Part shown: positions 1 to 9,578 of the stretch, one piece after another
Layout: every line of letters begins with the position of its first letter
Position numbering within the stretch: position 1 is the first letter of the stretch
Origin: Paenibacillus sp.
Lineage (GTDB): Bacteria > Bacillota > Bacilli > Paenibacillales > YIM-B00363
Direction: 5' to 3'
Assembly (NCBI RefSeq): GCF_035645195.1
Contig: NZ_DASQNA010000042.1
Location: 38,436-102,435, forward strand
DNA length: 64,000 nucleotides
Notes under the pieces: generated by a model
Seen by the model: the letters and a program-made list of their open reading frames with translations, nothing else
Told to the model about the DNA's origin: nothing
Database searches by the model: none
Made by a program: the position numbers and the translations under genes

Positions 1-345
1 GACCGCCTCCAGTTGTTGTTTGTCCACGGGCTTGAGCAGGTAATCCAAAGCGCCGTAGGCAACAGCATCCTTGGCGTACGAGAATTCCTGAAATGCGCTA
101 ATGAAGATCACCTTCGTGGAGAGCCCTTTACTCTTAACGCGTTTCAGCACGTCGATCCCGGTCATGAACGGCATGCTGATATCGCTGATCACGATGTCTG
201 GCTTCGCCTCTTCGATCGCTTTCATTAATTCATAGCCGTCATAAGCGTCGGCGACCAGCTCCGCGCCAAGCTCCTCCCATGGCAGCAGCTTCCGCAGCCC
301 TTTGACGATAATCGGTTCGTCATCCGCCAATACGACTCGAATCAG
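1..345 (-). CDS. Response regulator receiver domain, YesN-like (C-terminus outside window)
   Basis: Reading the minus strand from about 345 gives a CheY-like receiver domain beginning IRVVLADDEPIIVKGL, with the phospho-acceptor region PDIVISDISMPFMTG and the closing lysine motif DYLLKPVDK. The gene runs off the left edge, so an expected AraC-type output domain cannot be seen. It overlaps the end of the upstream kinase gene by about 26 bases, so the two are probably translated together and form a two-component pair. An AAGGAGG ribosome site (354-360) is followed at 8 bases by CTG (345-343), not ATG; a TGA at 361-363 closes the frame just upstream. The start is therefore CTG, or possibly the following ATT. 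Family assignment is firm; the start is inferred. Confidence 0.85.
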   Translation of the reverse strand, partial: MIRVVLADDEPIIVKGLRKLLPWEELGAELVADAYDGYELMKAIEEAKPDIVISDISMPFMTGIDVLKRVKSKGLSTKVIFISAFQEFSYAKDAVAYGALDYLLKPVDKQQLEAV

Positions 346-2101
346 GGTCGCCCCCTCCTTTCAACGGAAACAGCAGGCGCACCGAAGTTCCGACATACGG
401 CTGACTGCTGATCTCGATCCCGTAACGTTCTCCGCACACCGACTTCATTCGTTCCTGAACATTCCTCATCCCTACGCTCTTGACGCTCGACGTCCTGTCG
501 TTCATCGTCCGGACGACTCTTCCCATCGTTTCCGTATCCATGCCGATCCCGTCGTCGAAAATCGTGACGGATAGCGCGTCTTCGGCCGTCTCTACCGATA
601 CTTGCACCACGCCCCTGCCCCCCTTCGGACGGATGCCGTGTTGGATCGCGTTCTCTACGATCGGTTGAAGCGAAAGCTTCAAGACGGGCCACTGCATATC
701 GATCCCTTCCTGTATCGAAACCCGGAGCTCGATCCGACCTTCGTAGCGCACGTGTATAATAAAAAAGTAGTCGGCGAGGTGTCCCAGTTCCCGCTCGAGT
801 GAGACCCACTCTTCCCCGTAATCGATCACATATTGCAGCTGCTTCGAGAGCGATCGGATCATTTCCCCGACCTCCGCGTCGTCGTTCGCCACGGCGTTCA
901 TCCGAATCACCTCTAGCGTGTTGTATAAATAATGCGGACGGATTTGACTTTTCAGCGCATTAAGTTCCGTTTGTTTTCGTTTGAGTTCCGCGACGTAAGC
1001 GACTTCGATAAACGAGGACAACCGTTCGACCATCCGGTTGAACCCATGCGCTAGACGCCCGATTTCGTCCTTGCTCGTTACGGGAATCTTCGTCTGCAAG
1101 TTGCCCGACTCCACCTTCGACATTTCCTTCATAATGCCGAGAATCGGCCGCGACAGTTTTCTAGAAAACAACGTGCTCATCGCGATGAGCGCCAACGAAC
1201 AGAGCGCGATGGCGACCCATACCGTAAACTGCGTTTGCGTCAGCTCGCGGTAAAGCGCCTTCTCGGAAAGAACAAGCGTAACCGAACCGCCGAAGAAAGC
1301 GACCGGCTCCGCAAGAACTAACGTATCGTCATTCGTTATAGGAGCGGCTTTCCCGGGATAATGGAAGCCCGCAATATTCGTATAAAACACATTCCGATCG
1401 CGATCCAAGAAATAGAGTTTGTCCTCTTCGTTCAACGAGAGCTCCGAAGTCATCTCTTTGAACATTCGGATATCGATATCCATAAATAAAGTACCCAATA
1501 TCGCGATCTCGTCGTCGTGAATCGATCCGCTCGTATCGATTAAATTCCGTCCTAACGTCACGACCGGCAAGTTGTTCCCCGCGAAATACGATTGCGGATG
1601 CGTGGGGATGATCGCCAGCTGTTTCGGCTCCGAACGCAGTGGCTTCATCCATTCGTTGATCGGCAACAATGTCGTTCGCAAGACCGACGTGCCGCGGGAT
1701 TGATAAAACAATTTCCCGTCGCTCGCCCGAACGAAGAAGATGTTGCGGATGAATCGATCGCTCAGCAGCAGCCGCTGCAAGTAATCCTCCATTTGTCGCT
1801 GAACGACCCAATCCTGCCCCTTCTGTTTGACGATCCTGTCCAACTCGCTGATTTCCCCATCGCTGTTCCCGAAATACATCAGTTTCGTTAATTCGTTATA
1901 CGCTTTGAAGGTGTCGTCCAGGGAGAGGCCCAAGTAATTCAGCATCTGCTCCGTATTGTTGATCGTGTGGCGTTCAACAAAATTCGTATACGTATGGACG
2001 GCGAAGAAGCTTAGCGCGATCAAGGGGATCAGGCCGACCACAATAAACGCCGCGGAAAATTTAACGAAGATGCTTTGCGCCCACCTGCGAATCATCGACA
2101 T
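320..2101 (-). CDS. YesM-like membrane sensor histidine kinase
   Basis: 593 aa. An N-terminal membrane segment (about residues 14-35), an extracytoplasmic sensor region of roughly 250 aa, a second membrane segment near residues 290-312 and a HAMP-like linker are followed by a His_kinase/HATPase module. The phosphorylated histidine is in SQIRPHYLYNTLEVIR, and the ATP-binding region shows PIVENAIQHGIRPKG and FDDGIGMD. This is the YesM/LytS class, which partners YesN-type regulators that switch on carbohydrate loci in Bacillota. It is followed by, and overlaps, the response regulator gene at the left edge. The sensed ligand is unknown; the position suggests a product of the neighbouring polysaccharide locus. 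The first ATG touches the AGGGGG site, so the Met at residue 3 may be the true start. Confidence 0.93.
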   Translation of the reverse strand: MSMIRRWAQSIFVKFSAAFIVVGLIPLIALSFFAVHTYTNFVERHTINNTEQMLNYLGLSLDDTFKAYNELTKLMYFGNSDGEISELDRIVKQKGQDWVVQRQMEDYLQRLLLSDRFIRNIFFVRASDGKLFYQSRGTSVLRTTLLPINEWMKPLRSEPKQLAIIPTHPQSYFAGNNLPVVTLGRNLIDTSGSIHDDEIAILGTLFMDIDIRMFKEMTSELSLNEEDKLYFLDRDRNVFYTNIAGFHYPGKAAPITNDDTLVLAEPVAFFGGSVTLVLSEKALYRELTQTQFTVWVAIALCSLALIAMSTLFSRKLSRPILGIMKEMSKVESGNLQTKIPVTSKDEIGRLAHGFNRMVERLSSFIEVAYVAELKRKQTELNALKSQIRPHYLYNTLEVIRMNAVANDDAEVGEMIRSLSKQLQYVIDYGEEWVSLERELGHLADYFFIIHVRYEGRIELRVSIQEGIDMQWPVLKLSLQPIVENAIQHGIRPKGGRGVVQVSVETAEDALSVTIFDDGIGMDTETMGRVVRTMNDRTSSVKSVGMRNVQERMKSVCGERYGIEISSQPYVGTSVRLLFPLKGGGDPDSSRIGG

Positions 2102-2210
2102 CCCCCTACTCTTTTGGACATTATACCACCGAACGCGTCCTCCTCGCCGGCGTACTGCCGTCTGCGGGACGTAAGTTTTTTAAGACGATACCGATGGTTT
2201 TTTAAGATGT

Positions 2211-2249
2211 TAAAAAAGGGCCGCCGCCCCAAGAGAGGCGAAGCCCTTA
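2211..2249 (-). terminator. Rho-independent terminator after GH88 gene
   Basis: On the minus strand AAGGGC pairs with GCCCTT around a GC-rich, internally paired loop and is followed by TTTTTTAA. It lies just downstream of the GH88 stop codon and would separate that gene from the two-component pair. Confidence 0.7.
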
Positions 2250-2254
2250 CATGA

Positions 2255-3412
2255 TTACCATAAGTATAGGTCGTTCCCTTTTAACTTAAAGACGGCTTCC
2301 ATAAAGTAATAATCTCCGTAGATAATCGACGTATGACGGTCTGGATTGTGGTAGGCGGCAGAACCGTGCGTCAGCATGTGATCCGCCTCGGTCGTCCAGT
2401 CGCAGCGCAACGCATCCAAGGTCTTCAACAGCTTCAAGGCTGCCCTCAAGTACAAGTCCTTCTCGTAAGGACCTACCGCCTTCGCGATCTCGATCAGTCC
2501 GCAGGCCGCGATTGCGGCGGCCGTGGAATCCTCGTACGCCGGCTCCTTCGGCTGTCGGAAGTCGATCGGAATAATGCCGTTCTCCGGAATATTCGCGATA
2601 AAATAATGCGCGATACGCTTCGCGGTATGCAGATACTCCTCTTTCGCCGTATGGATATAGCTCATCATGAAACCGTACAGCCCCCAAGCTTGCCCGCGGG
2701 TCCAGGAAGAACCTTCTTCATATCCTTGACCGCCGTGCGTTCGAACGACGCCGCCTTCGAACGGATCGAACTCGACGATATGGTTGACGGAGCCGTCTGG
2801 TCGCACGAACGCCGTCATCGCCGTATCGGCATGGCGCATCGCGATCTGTTTATAGCGCGGATCCCCCGTCTCTTCCGTCGCCCAGTAAAGCAACGGAATG
2901 TTAAACATGCAGTCGATGATCGCCCAACCGCGGGTGTCGAGTTCTTCGAGATCGTTCCATGCGCGGATGAATCCTCCCGCGAGATTGAATCGTCCTGCGA
3001 GCAGGTTCGCGGCATGCAGCGCCCGTTTGCGCGATTCTGGGTTCTTCGTTACTCTGTAGTTCGCGACGCTCGTCGGCAACCACATGAACCCCACGTCGTG
3101 ATGCAGTCCGTAAAACAGTCGGAAGCACTCGTCGAGCATATCTTCTGAAATATTAGCGATTTCCTTATACTTTTGGTTTTTTGTTTCGTGATACATTAAC
3201 CACATCATGCCGCCCCAGAATCCGTTCGTCCACCAGCAGATTCCGTCGGCCGGATCGCTTTCCGGTACCTTGTCCGGGCGATTGTCGTGCGTCCCGTTCA
3301 CGGTCGTGTAAGGAATTTTATGTTTCGATTTTTCGCTGACCCAATCCATCTTTGCCGTTATTTTACCGATGACCTCTTCGACCCACTCGCGATCGCCTGT
3401 TTGCAGCTGCAT
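2255..3412 (-). CDS. Glycoside hydrolase family 88 (unsaturated glucuronyl/rhamnogalacturonyl hydrolase)
   Basis: 385 aa, a normal length for GH88, with no signal peptide, so cytoplasmic. The enzymes hydrate and open the 4,5-unsaturated uronic acid that polysaccharide lyases leave at the non-reducing end. Conserved stretches include WWTNGFWGGMMWL near residue 60, HHDVGFM (Asp106) and GWAIIDCMFNIPLLYW (Asp167). These two Asp match the pair known as catalytic in Bacillus unsaturated glucuronyl hydrolase. A GGAGGAA site precedes the ATG. It lies directly downstream of the lyase gene, which should create its substrate. Whether it prefers glycosaminoglycan or pectin fragments (UGL or YesR/YteR type) cannot be told from the sequence alone. 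Confidence 0.92.
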   Translation of the reverse strand: MQLQTGDREWVEEVIGKITAKMDWVSEKSKHKIPYTTVNGTHDNRPDKVPESDPADGICWWTNGFWGGMMWLMYHETKNQKYKEIANISEDMLDECFRLFYGLHHDVGFMWLPTSVANYRVTKNPESRKRALHAANLLAGRFNLAGGFIRAWNDLEELDTRGWAIIDCMFNIPLLYWATEETGDPRYKQIAMRHADTAMTAFVRPDGSVNHIVEFDPFEGGVVRTHGGQGYEEGSSWTRGQAWGLYGFMMSYIHTAKEEYLHTAKRIAHYFIANIPENGIIPIDFRQPKEPAYEDSTAAAIAACGLIEIAKAVGPYEKDLYLRAALKLLKTLDALRCDWTTEADHMLTHGSAAYHNPDRHTSIIYGDYYFMEAVFKLKGNDLYLW

Positions 3413-3545
3413 GGTTCCATTCCTCCGCGATTTTTCTATTACACCGTATCTTTCATTTTAGTTCAGCCCGATTTAAAGAGGTATGAGGCGTTTTTTAGAA
3501 TGAAGGGCGATTTCTTAAGCTAAAAAGCTGTTCGAACGGCTCCCC

Positions 3546-6500
3546 TCATTTCCCTGATGCCCGCTCTTCCCGAACGGAACGCCCGTTCCGTTGCTCGATC
3601 AACTCGACGGAGACATCATCCCGTTCCATATTCCGAACGCTGATCACTTGTTTTCTTCCGTCTCTCAATGCGACTTCCACGGTGTTTTCGTCCGTCGCCA
3701 CGACGGATTCGATCATACTCTCCGCCTCGTACGGTTCAACCACCGTAATGAATCTGGCAGTCCTGCCCTTCGTTCTGACGGCGTACGTGGTCCGTCGTTG
3801 GGATTCATCGCCCGGGAACGCATCCGCGCCGATAACCCCGACGAAACGTACGGCATTCAGCCCCTCTAGATTGAGGCTGATGACGCCTTCGCGGTCATGG
3901 TCAACGGGACTTGCCGGGATCGCGTTCGGGTATTCTTCTCCGACGATCGTGACGCGGCCGCCTTCGTAATCCCTCCCGATCCCATAACCGAGATCGACAT
4001 TCTCGTAATGGAGCGGCAGCTGGCTCAGGTCGATTCGGGTACCTTCTTCGTCAACGATGTAGGCTTCCCCCCAGAACAGCCCCTGCTTCGTTCGCAATGG
4101 GTCCTTTTGTTCCGAGTAGATCGGGTGATTGTTAATCACGAGACGAAGCTGTCCAGCCCCTCGGACGTCAATATCGCATCTTTCTTGGCTCAGCAGCCAC
4201 GCCCCGAATTCGCCGGAGGCTCTCGTTTCACCGTCGACCTCTACGCGATAGGCTAAGGGGATGCGGTATCCGTGGTCCTCTGCCGCCCTGCCGACAATTT
4301 GTACATTCTCCCGAGGCCACGCCGTGTGCACGTCCATCTTCAACAGCCCTGGCGTATTGTAAGCCGTGCGCGTTCCCCGCAAATCTTCGCCTTCGCCGAA
4401 CGCCGTCACGAAGCTCGCGACACTCGTGCCGGAGACTCGGTACCAATGGCAGTCCGTAATAAATTGGCCGTCGGACAAGGGATCCTCCGTGAACTGCCCC
4501 GTGTGCCGCACGTATTCCACCGCTTCCCCCCGAATGCCTTGGAAACCCTTGATTTGAAACAAGCTGTCGAATTGATGTTCCCGTTCGCCTCGCAGATCAT
4601 CGAACAGCACCAAATAATCGTCTGTCATCGCCATCACTCTTCTCTGGACGATCGGCTCCGTAAAGCCGGTCACGTCGCCGTGCTTCGGGGCATCCTCAAG
4701 CTTCTTCAGAGAACTCGCGTTCATCGCGCATCGCTTTTCCAAACTTTCGTTCTCGTCGTACACCATTCCGCCGTATGGCGGATAAGCCCAGGGAGAACGG
4801 GTTTCGATCGCCGTCGCTTGCAGCGCTTTTCCGCTGTAGAACAACAATCTCTTTGAGTCGCTTGGGACTTGCATCTTCTCATCCACGACAACCATATTTT
4901 TCGTCATCGAGTTTTGGACGTAAAACTTATACATGAAATGGTCGTAACCCCACCATACGTGTTCGGGATTATAGAAGCTTCGCCCGTATCTCATGACGGA
5001 AAGCAAATTGGTACGGTCGAAATGACCGTGCGCATATCCGTGCGAGCCGTAACGGAGAACGGCCTGAATTTGATCCTTCCGCTCCCTGCCTTCGGTTTGG
5101 CTTCGCAGCATTGCGATCCCTACGTTATCCGCGTAGGCGCTTTGATTCGAATACAGCGATTCATATTCCGGCAGTTCGCCGTGCCCGAAGATCGGATCCG
5201 CCTCGTCCATCCGCTGAATGACGGGAATGTACTCCGGATCTTTGTAATAGGTATAAGCCAAATCGTAGGTAGAGCCGAAATGTACGCCCCCCAGCTTCTT
5301 CTCCTCCGAATCGCTGATGCCGAACAGAACGCCCCTATAGTCCAGAAAAGGCAGGACCGCATCGAATAAATCCTTAATGCACACATAGTTTTTGCGGTTG
5401 CCGCCCCATCGTTGGTTCACCATGCCGAACCGCACGTTCGCGGCCTCCCCGTTATAAGTGCTTGCAACCTCCGAGTTATAAGGGATAGGAAAATGCGTGT
5501 GCAAGAGGTTGATGCCGAAGGGAAGCAAAGCATGCGCCGTATGAATGAACTGCGACGAGACCCAGGTGTTGTAGCCGACGGAGCACTCGTACCACCACCC
5601 GTCGTTAAACACCCCGTATTGAAGCTGTTCGAGCGAACCTCCGGGACCAAATACGAATCTCAGCGCCCTTTCGATGTCTTCGATCGCCAAAGCGCAGTAG
5701 AAGGCTCCGGTAATCTCCGACAATAACCAGTTGGAGATGTGACCGCTTCGGATGTGGTGGTCCAAGATATCCATATAAAGCCGAAACGTCTTCTCGATGC
5801 ATCGATGATCTTCCGGCGTCAAGACGCCCGCGTCGTGAATAATATCGTACGGAATCGCCAGGTGTTGAAAGAAGTGACCTTCCTGTACGTAGCTTTGGCT
5901 GCATCCTTTAAGCTTCCTGGGATACCCTGTACGCTCATCGGTGAAAAATCGGAAGAAGGCCGCTACTTTCTCCGCGTATTTCTTTTCCTTCGTCAACGCA
6001 TAAGCATACGCGGCGGACATAATATAATTCTCTTCGCTCGTGTCGTAACAATAATCTTTTTCGTCTAAGGGAGGACTTACTTCCCATCGGTCCGCATCCG
6101 CAAGGATTCGCTCGTACCCTATTTGGAATTTCGGGTATTTCTCGATCTTCGCTTTCGTCTCTTCCCATTGCTTCTCGTTATGGTAAATATACGGATGCGC
6201 CAGTTTCCTTAAGGTTTTGAACTCGATGTTGACCTCGTGATCGCTGTCCCCGTTCGGGGTAAAAACCAGTCGGGTAGTCTCGTGACCCCCGGGGACCATA
6301 TTTTCATGAACCCGAACCGTTGCGGCCACGGCCTGGCTGCCATTCGGTTCTAACACGAATTCCGCAGGAGTTACGCACGCGAGCAGCGATTCCCAGCCTT
6401 TAAAAATCTGCTTCACGGAAACGGCTTGCCTCGTGACGGTGCAGTTATACACTGTCACCTGGTAGGTTACTTCTTCGTCGGCGTCCCCCGCTTTGCCCAG

Positions 6501-6947
6501 TACGTTCGTGTCGACGAATATTTTCCCGCCCCGAAGCAGTTCCGCTTCAGACAACGCTGCGGGACCGGACAACTCGAATCCGTCGAGAAATCTCCATATA
6601 TTTTCCTTTGCCGTCTCGATCTTGAAATCCGAAAGCTTCAATCTCACCTCATGGTTTCCTGCGCCGGAAAGATATACGCTCGCATCGACGCTTCTTCCAT
6701 CCGCGAACTTCGCCCGGACGGAAATTTTCGTTTCTTCCTCCTTCGCTTGAATCCGTAATTTTAATCCATACCACCCCATGACATCCAAGGCCGAGTCGTT
6801 GCCCCTCTCGAAGCCGATCGGATACCAACCGACCGCCCCCGGCTTAACGGGATATTCAATCGCTACGGATTCCTGTAAATCATAACCATGCTCGTGCAAC
6901 CGCCCCGTTACATTCCATTCGCGCAGTAAATCGACTCTCGTAAGCAT
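3546..6947 (-). CDS. Large heparinase II/III-like polysaccharide lyase
   Basis: 1133 aa. The first 250 or so residues form beta-rich, non-catalytic domains. Residues about 280-560 read as the helical (alpha/alpha) toroid of heparinase II/III-type lyases, followed by the beta-sandwich region containing RYGSHGYAHGHFDRTNLLS and a long C-terminal part. The enzyme would cleave uronic-acid-containing chains by beta-elimination. The N-terminus (MLTRVDLLREWNV) has no signal peptide, so it should act on imported oligosaccharides. It is placed between the transport genes and the GH88 hydrolase on one strand, separated from the binding-protein gene by a terminator (6977-7008) that may set relative expression. 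Family is clear; the exact PL family and substrate are not. Confidence 0.88.
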   Translation of the reverse strand: MLTRVDLLREWNVTGRLHEHGYDLQESVAIEYPVKPGAVGWYPIGFERGNDSALDVMGWYGLKLRIQAKEEETKISVRAKFADGRSVDASVYLSGAGNHEVRLKLSDFKIETAKENIWRFLDGFELSGPAALSEAELLRGGKIFVDTNVLGKAGDADEEVTYQVTVYNCTVTRQAVSVKQIFKGWESLLACVTPAEFVLEPNGSQAVAATVRVHENMVPGGHETTRLVFTPNGDSDHEVNIEFKTLRKLAHPYIYHNEKQWEETKAKIEKYPKFQIGYERILADADRWEVSPPLDEKDYCYDTSEENYIMSAAYAYALTKEKKYAEKVAAFFRFFTDERTGYPRKLKGCSQSYVQEGHFFQHLAIPYDIIHDAGVLTPEDHRCIEKTFRLYMDILDHHIRSGHISNWLLSEITGAFYCALAIEDIERALRFVFGPGGSLEQLQYGVFNDGWWYECSVGYNTWVSSQFIHTAHALLPFGINLLHTHFPIPYNSEVASTYNGEAANVRFGMVNQRWGGNRKNYVCIKDLFDAVLPFLDYRGVLFGISDSEEKKLGGVHFGSTYDLAYTYYKDPEYIPVIQRMDEADPIFGHGELPEYESLYSNQSAYADNVGIAMLRSQTEGRERKDQIQAVLRYGSHGYAHGHFDRTNLLSVMRYGRSFYNPEHVWWGYDHFMYKFYVQNSMTKNMVVVDEKMQVPSDSKRLLFYSGKALQATAIETRSPWAYPPYGGMVYDENESLEKRCAMNASSLKKLEDAPKHGDVTGFTEPIVQRRVMAMTDDYLVLFDDLRGEREHQFDSLFQIKGFQGIRGEAVEYVRHTGQFTEDPLSDGQFITDCHWYRVSGTSVASFVTAFGEGEDLRGTRTAYNTPGLLKMDVHTAWPRENVQIVGRAAEDHGYRIPLAYRVEVDGETRASGEFGAWLLSQERCDIDVRGAGQLRLVINNHPIYSEQKDPLRTKQGLFWGEAYIVDEEGTRIDLSQLPLHYENVDLGYGIGRDYEGGRVTIVGEEYPNAIPASPVDHDREGVISLNLEGLNAVRFVGVIGADAFPGDESQRRTTYAVRTKGRTARFITVVEPYEAESMIESVVATDENTVEVALRDGRKQVISVRNMERDDVSVELIEQRNGRSVREERASGK

Positions 6948-6976
6948 GTTCCACTCCCCCGATCTTCGCGGCTAAC

Positions 6977-7008
6977 AAAAATCAGCAGCCATGTATGCTG
7001 CTGATTTT
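6977..7008 (-). terminator. Terminator between binding-protein and lyase genes
   Basis: AAAATCAGCAGC and GCTGCTGATTTT form a perfect 12-bp stem around a 7-base loop, followed on the minus strand by TTGTT. It lies between the transport operon and the lyase gene, so the downstream enzymes either have their own promoter or receive partial read-through. Confidence 0.85.
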
Positions 7009-7027
7009 CGCAATGCCTCATCCCGCG

Positions 7028-8620
7028 TTAGTTGCCGCCGGCATCGATATACGCCTGCAGTTGTTTCATAATCTCGGCGCGAATGACGTCCAACCCGAGC
7101 GCTTTCCACTCTTCATTCGCTTTCCGAGCCTCCGTCCACACGTCTTGAACCAAGCCGTTCTGAGCAATTTGGTAAAACTCGTCGTATTTCGGCTGAACCT
7201 TGGCGATTTCGCTCTTCACCGGCGAAGTATCGAATTTAAAGCCGGCGAGCGGCCGCTTATAGTACGTATCCGCCTTAGCCAGATACTCGTAGTACGTCTT
7301 CGTCGTTTCGTCCAAATCGGCATTTAAGCGAATGTAGTTCGGATTCCATGTTAATTCATAGCCTGGGAACGTGTGATTTCCAAGCGCCTTGTACGATCCA
7401 TCTTCCATGGCTTCCCAATGCTTCCCTTCGATGCCCAATTCGAACAAATCATGATTTTCCTGAGACTGGAAAATCCAATCCAGGAATTTCATCACGCGAT
7501 CCGGGTGCTTCGACGTCGCCGGGACCGCAACGGAATTCGCCGCGACGTAGTCCGTGCCGATGCAGCCTGGCTCGAAATTCGTAAAGCATGGATTATACGA
7601 GAAAAACTCCAGCTCCGCTCCAGGCACGCCTGCCTCTAATTTGGTCAAAATCGCGCCGAATTGCGCGCTGTCGCTTTCGAGCGCCGCCGCCTTCCCGGAG
7701 GCGAATACGCCGAAATGATCCTTCTGGCTGATCGAATCCGGCTCAAGATACTTGTTCCATGCCGCATATTGATCATAAAACCCATACAGTGTCTTCGGAT
7801 CGTTGAACGGCGCCGGCAATGTCGCGAATTGTTCGTCTGCATCCCCTAAGATGACCGCGTTCAACACCTTCTTGTAATCTTCCGAGAGAACGACCTGCCA
7901 ATGCCCTCCGGCTCCGACCGTCATGATCGGCGTCCCTTTCTCGAAGGTAGGTTTAAACATGTTGTAGAAGCCCCGTCGTCCCGAGACAGCAAGCGGAACC
8001 ATGTTCTCTTCGTTCTCTTGAACCTTAGTAAAATAAGCTTCCAGATCTTCGTACGACTTTATTTCCGGGAGACCGTACTTCTCTCGTAAATCTTTTCGAA
8101 TAAAGATGCCGTCAGCTCCTCCGAAATATTGGGCGAACGGAACCGCATAAATCTTGCCGTTAATCCGGTTCGCGTCCAGCATCTCCTGAGAGAACGCTTT
8201 CTTTAAACCGGGATATTCGTCGTTATTGAAATATTTGTCCAACTCCACATACGCGCCTTGCGGCGCCAACGTACGAAGGTTCGCCCACGGCGCGTCGAAC
8301 ACCAGATCGACTTCTTCGCCTGCCGTCATCTTGAGCTTCACTTTTTCCTTGTGATCGGCGATCGGAGACCACTCGATATCGAGCTTCGTATTCAAAGTTT
8401 CCTTCGTCCGGTTCTCGAATTCCGCAAGCACGTCCTCCATCCCCGTCGGACGGTCGCCGAACAACATCACCTTCAAGGTGACCTCTTCCGGGGCGCCCGT
8501 TGCGGCAGGCGCGTCATCTCCTTCGACTGCCGTCTAGTCCGTCGGCGCTCCCGCGCTATTGCAAGCGGCAAGCGACACCGCCAACATAGAAGCGAGGGCC
8601 GTCTTCAATACATTCTTCAT
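7028..8620 (-). pseudogene. Extracellular solute-binding lipoprotein (LplA/LipO type), interrupted by in-frame TAG
   Basis: The frame opens at ATG 8620-8618 behind AGGAGG with a lipoprotein signal (MKNVLKTALASMLAVSLAAC, lipobox LAAC). It then meets TAG at 8536-8534, codon 29, and continues open for about 500 codons as a typical sugar-binding protein with a LipO-type C-terminus. Without the amber codon this would be a membrane-anchored receptor delivering oligosaccharides to the two permeases encoded just upstream. The longest uninterrupted piece starts at an internal ATG (8476) and lacks export signals, so it could not work alone. Possible readings are a recent inactivating mutation, a base error or amber suppression. 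No frameshift or other decay is visible, which favours a single recent change. Confidence 0.85.
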
Positions 8621-8672
8621 ACGTGAACCTCCTAATCATTGTTTTATCGCTAAACCGGCGCTGTCGCCGGAA

Positions 8673-9560
8673 TCAGCCTTTCACGGAGCCAACCATCAAA
8701 CCTTTGACGAAATATTTTTGCAGGAACGGATAAAGAAACACGATCGGCCCGATCGTCACGACGGCCGTCGCTAACCGCGTCGTGCTGGACGGAACGATGT
8801 AGCCCGGCACCGTCACTTGATCCGCGATTTGGGTCGCGAAATCCAAGTTGCGAACCACCTTCATAATTAAGTACTGAAGCGGATGAAGCCGTTCGTCGCC
8901 GATAAACAGCATCGCGCGGAACCATTCGTTCCAATAAGCGAGCGCGTAAAACAAACTAATCGTCGCAATCGCGGGAAGCGACACCGGCAAAATAATGCGG
9001 AACAAAATATAAATGTCGTTCGCTCCGTCGATTTTCGCCGATTCCGCCAGCGCTTCGTCGATCGTGTTAAAAAAATTTCGCAACAAGAACATGTTCCACG
9101 GGTTGATCAGCGCCGGGATGATGAGTACCCAGATCGTATCCTTGAGATGCAAATACTTGGAAATCAAAATATACGTTGGAACCAGCCCGCCCTTAAACAG
9201 CATGGCGAAGAAGACGTAAAACGCGATGTGGTTCCGGTATTTCACCGATTTGACCGAGATGGCGTACGCGAGTGCGCTTGTCATAATCATGCTGAGCACC
9301 GTGCCGACGCACGTCACGAAAATCGTTACGCCGTATGCGTTGAATACGACGTCCGTCCCCAATAGCAGCTTATACGCGTCGAATGATAGATCCCGCGGAA
9401 AGATCGAGTAGCCGTACTTCACCAACGTTTGCTCGCTCGTGATCGATCCGGAGACGACGGTCATGAACGGAACGAGACAATATACTGCAAACAGCGCCAG
9501 TACGAAATAAAAAGCGCCGAGCATCATCCGGTCACCTAAGCTGTAGCTGCGTTTCGACAA
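8673..9560 (-). CDS. Carbohydrate ABC transporter permease, LplC-like
   Basis: 295 aa with six predicted membrane helices. The cytoplasmic EAA loop is well conserved (ESAKIDGANDIYILFRIILP), the site that docks the ATPase. The start is TTG (9560) placed 8 bases after AAAGGAGG. It is the second permease of a pair with the gene at 9579-10559, 18 bases upstream. No ATPase gene is present in the window, which is usual for this family, where a shared MsmX-type ATPase serves several importers. Substrate is inferred from context to be a uronic-acid oligosaccharide. Confidence 0.92.
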   Translation of the reverse strand: MSKRSYSLGDRMMLGAFYFVLALFAVYCLVPFMTVVSGSITSEQTLVKYGYSIFPRDLSFDAYKLLLGTDVVFNAYGVTIFVTCVGTVLSMIMTSALAYAISVKSVKYRNHIAFYVFFAMLFKGGLVPTYILISKYLHLKDTIWVLIIPALINPWNMFLLRNFFNTIDEALAESAKIDGANDIYILFRIILPVSLPAIATISLFYALAYWNEWFRAMLFIGDERLHPLQYLIMKVVRNLDFATQIADQVTVPGYIVPSSTTRLATAVVTIGPIVFLYPFLQKYFVKGLMVGSVKG

Positions 9561-9578
9561 CTGTTCCGCCTCCTTTCG

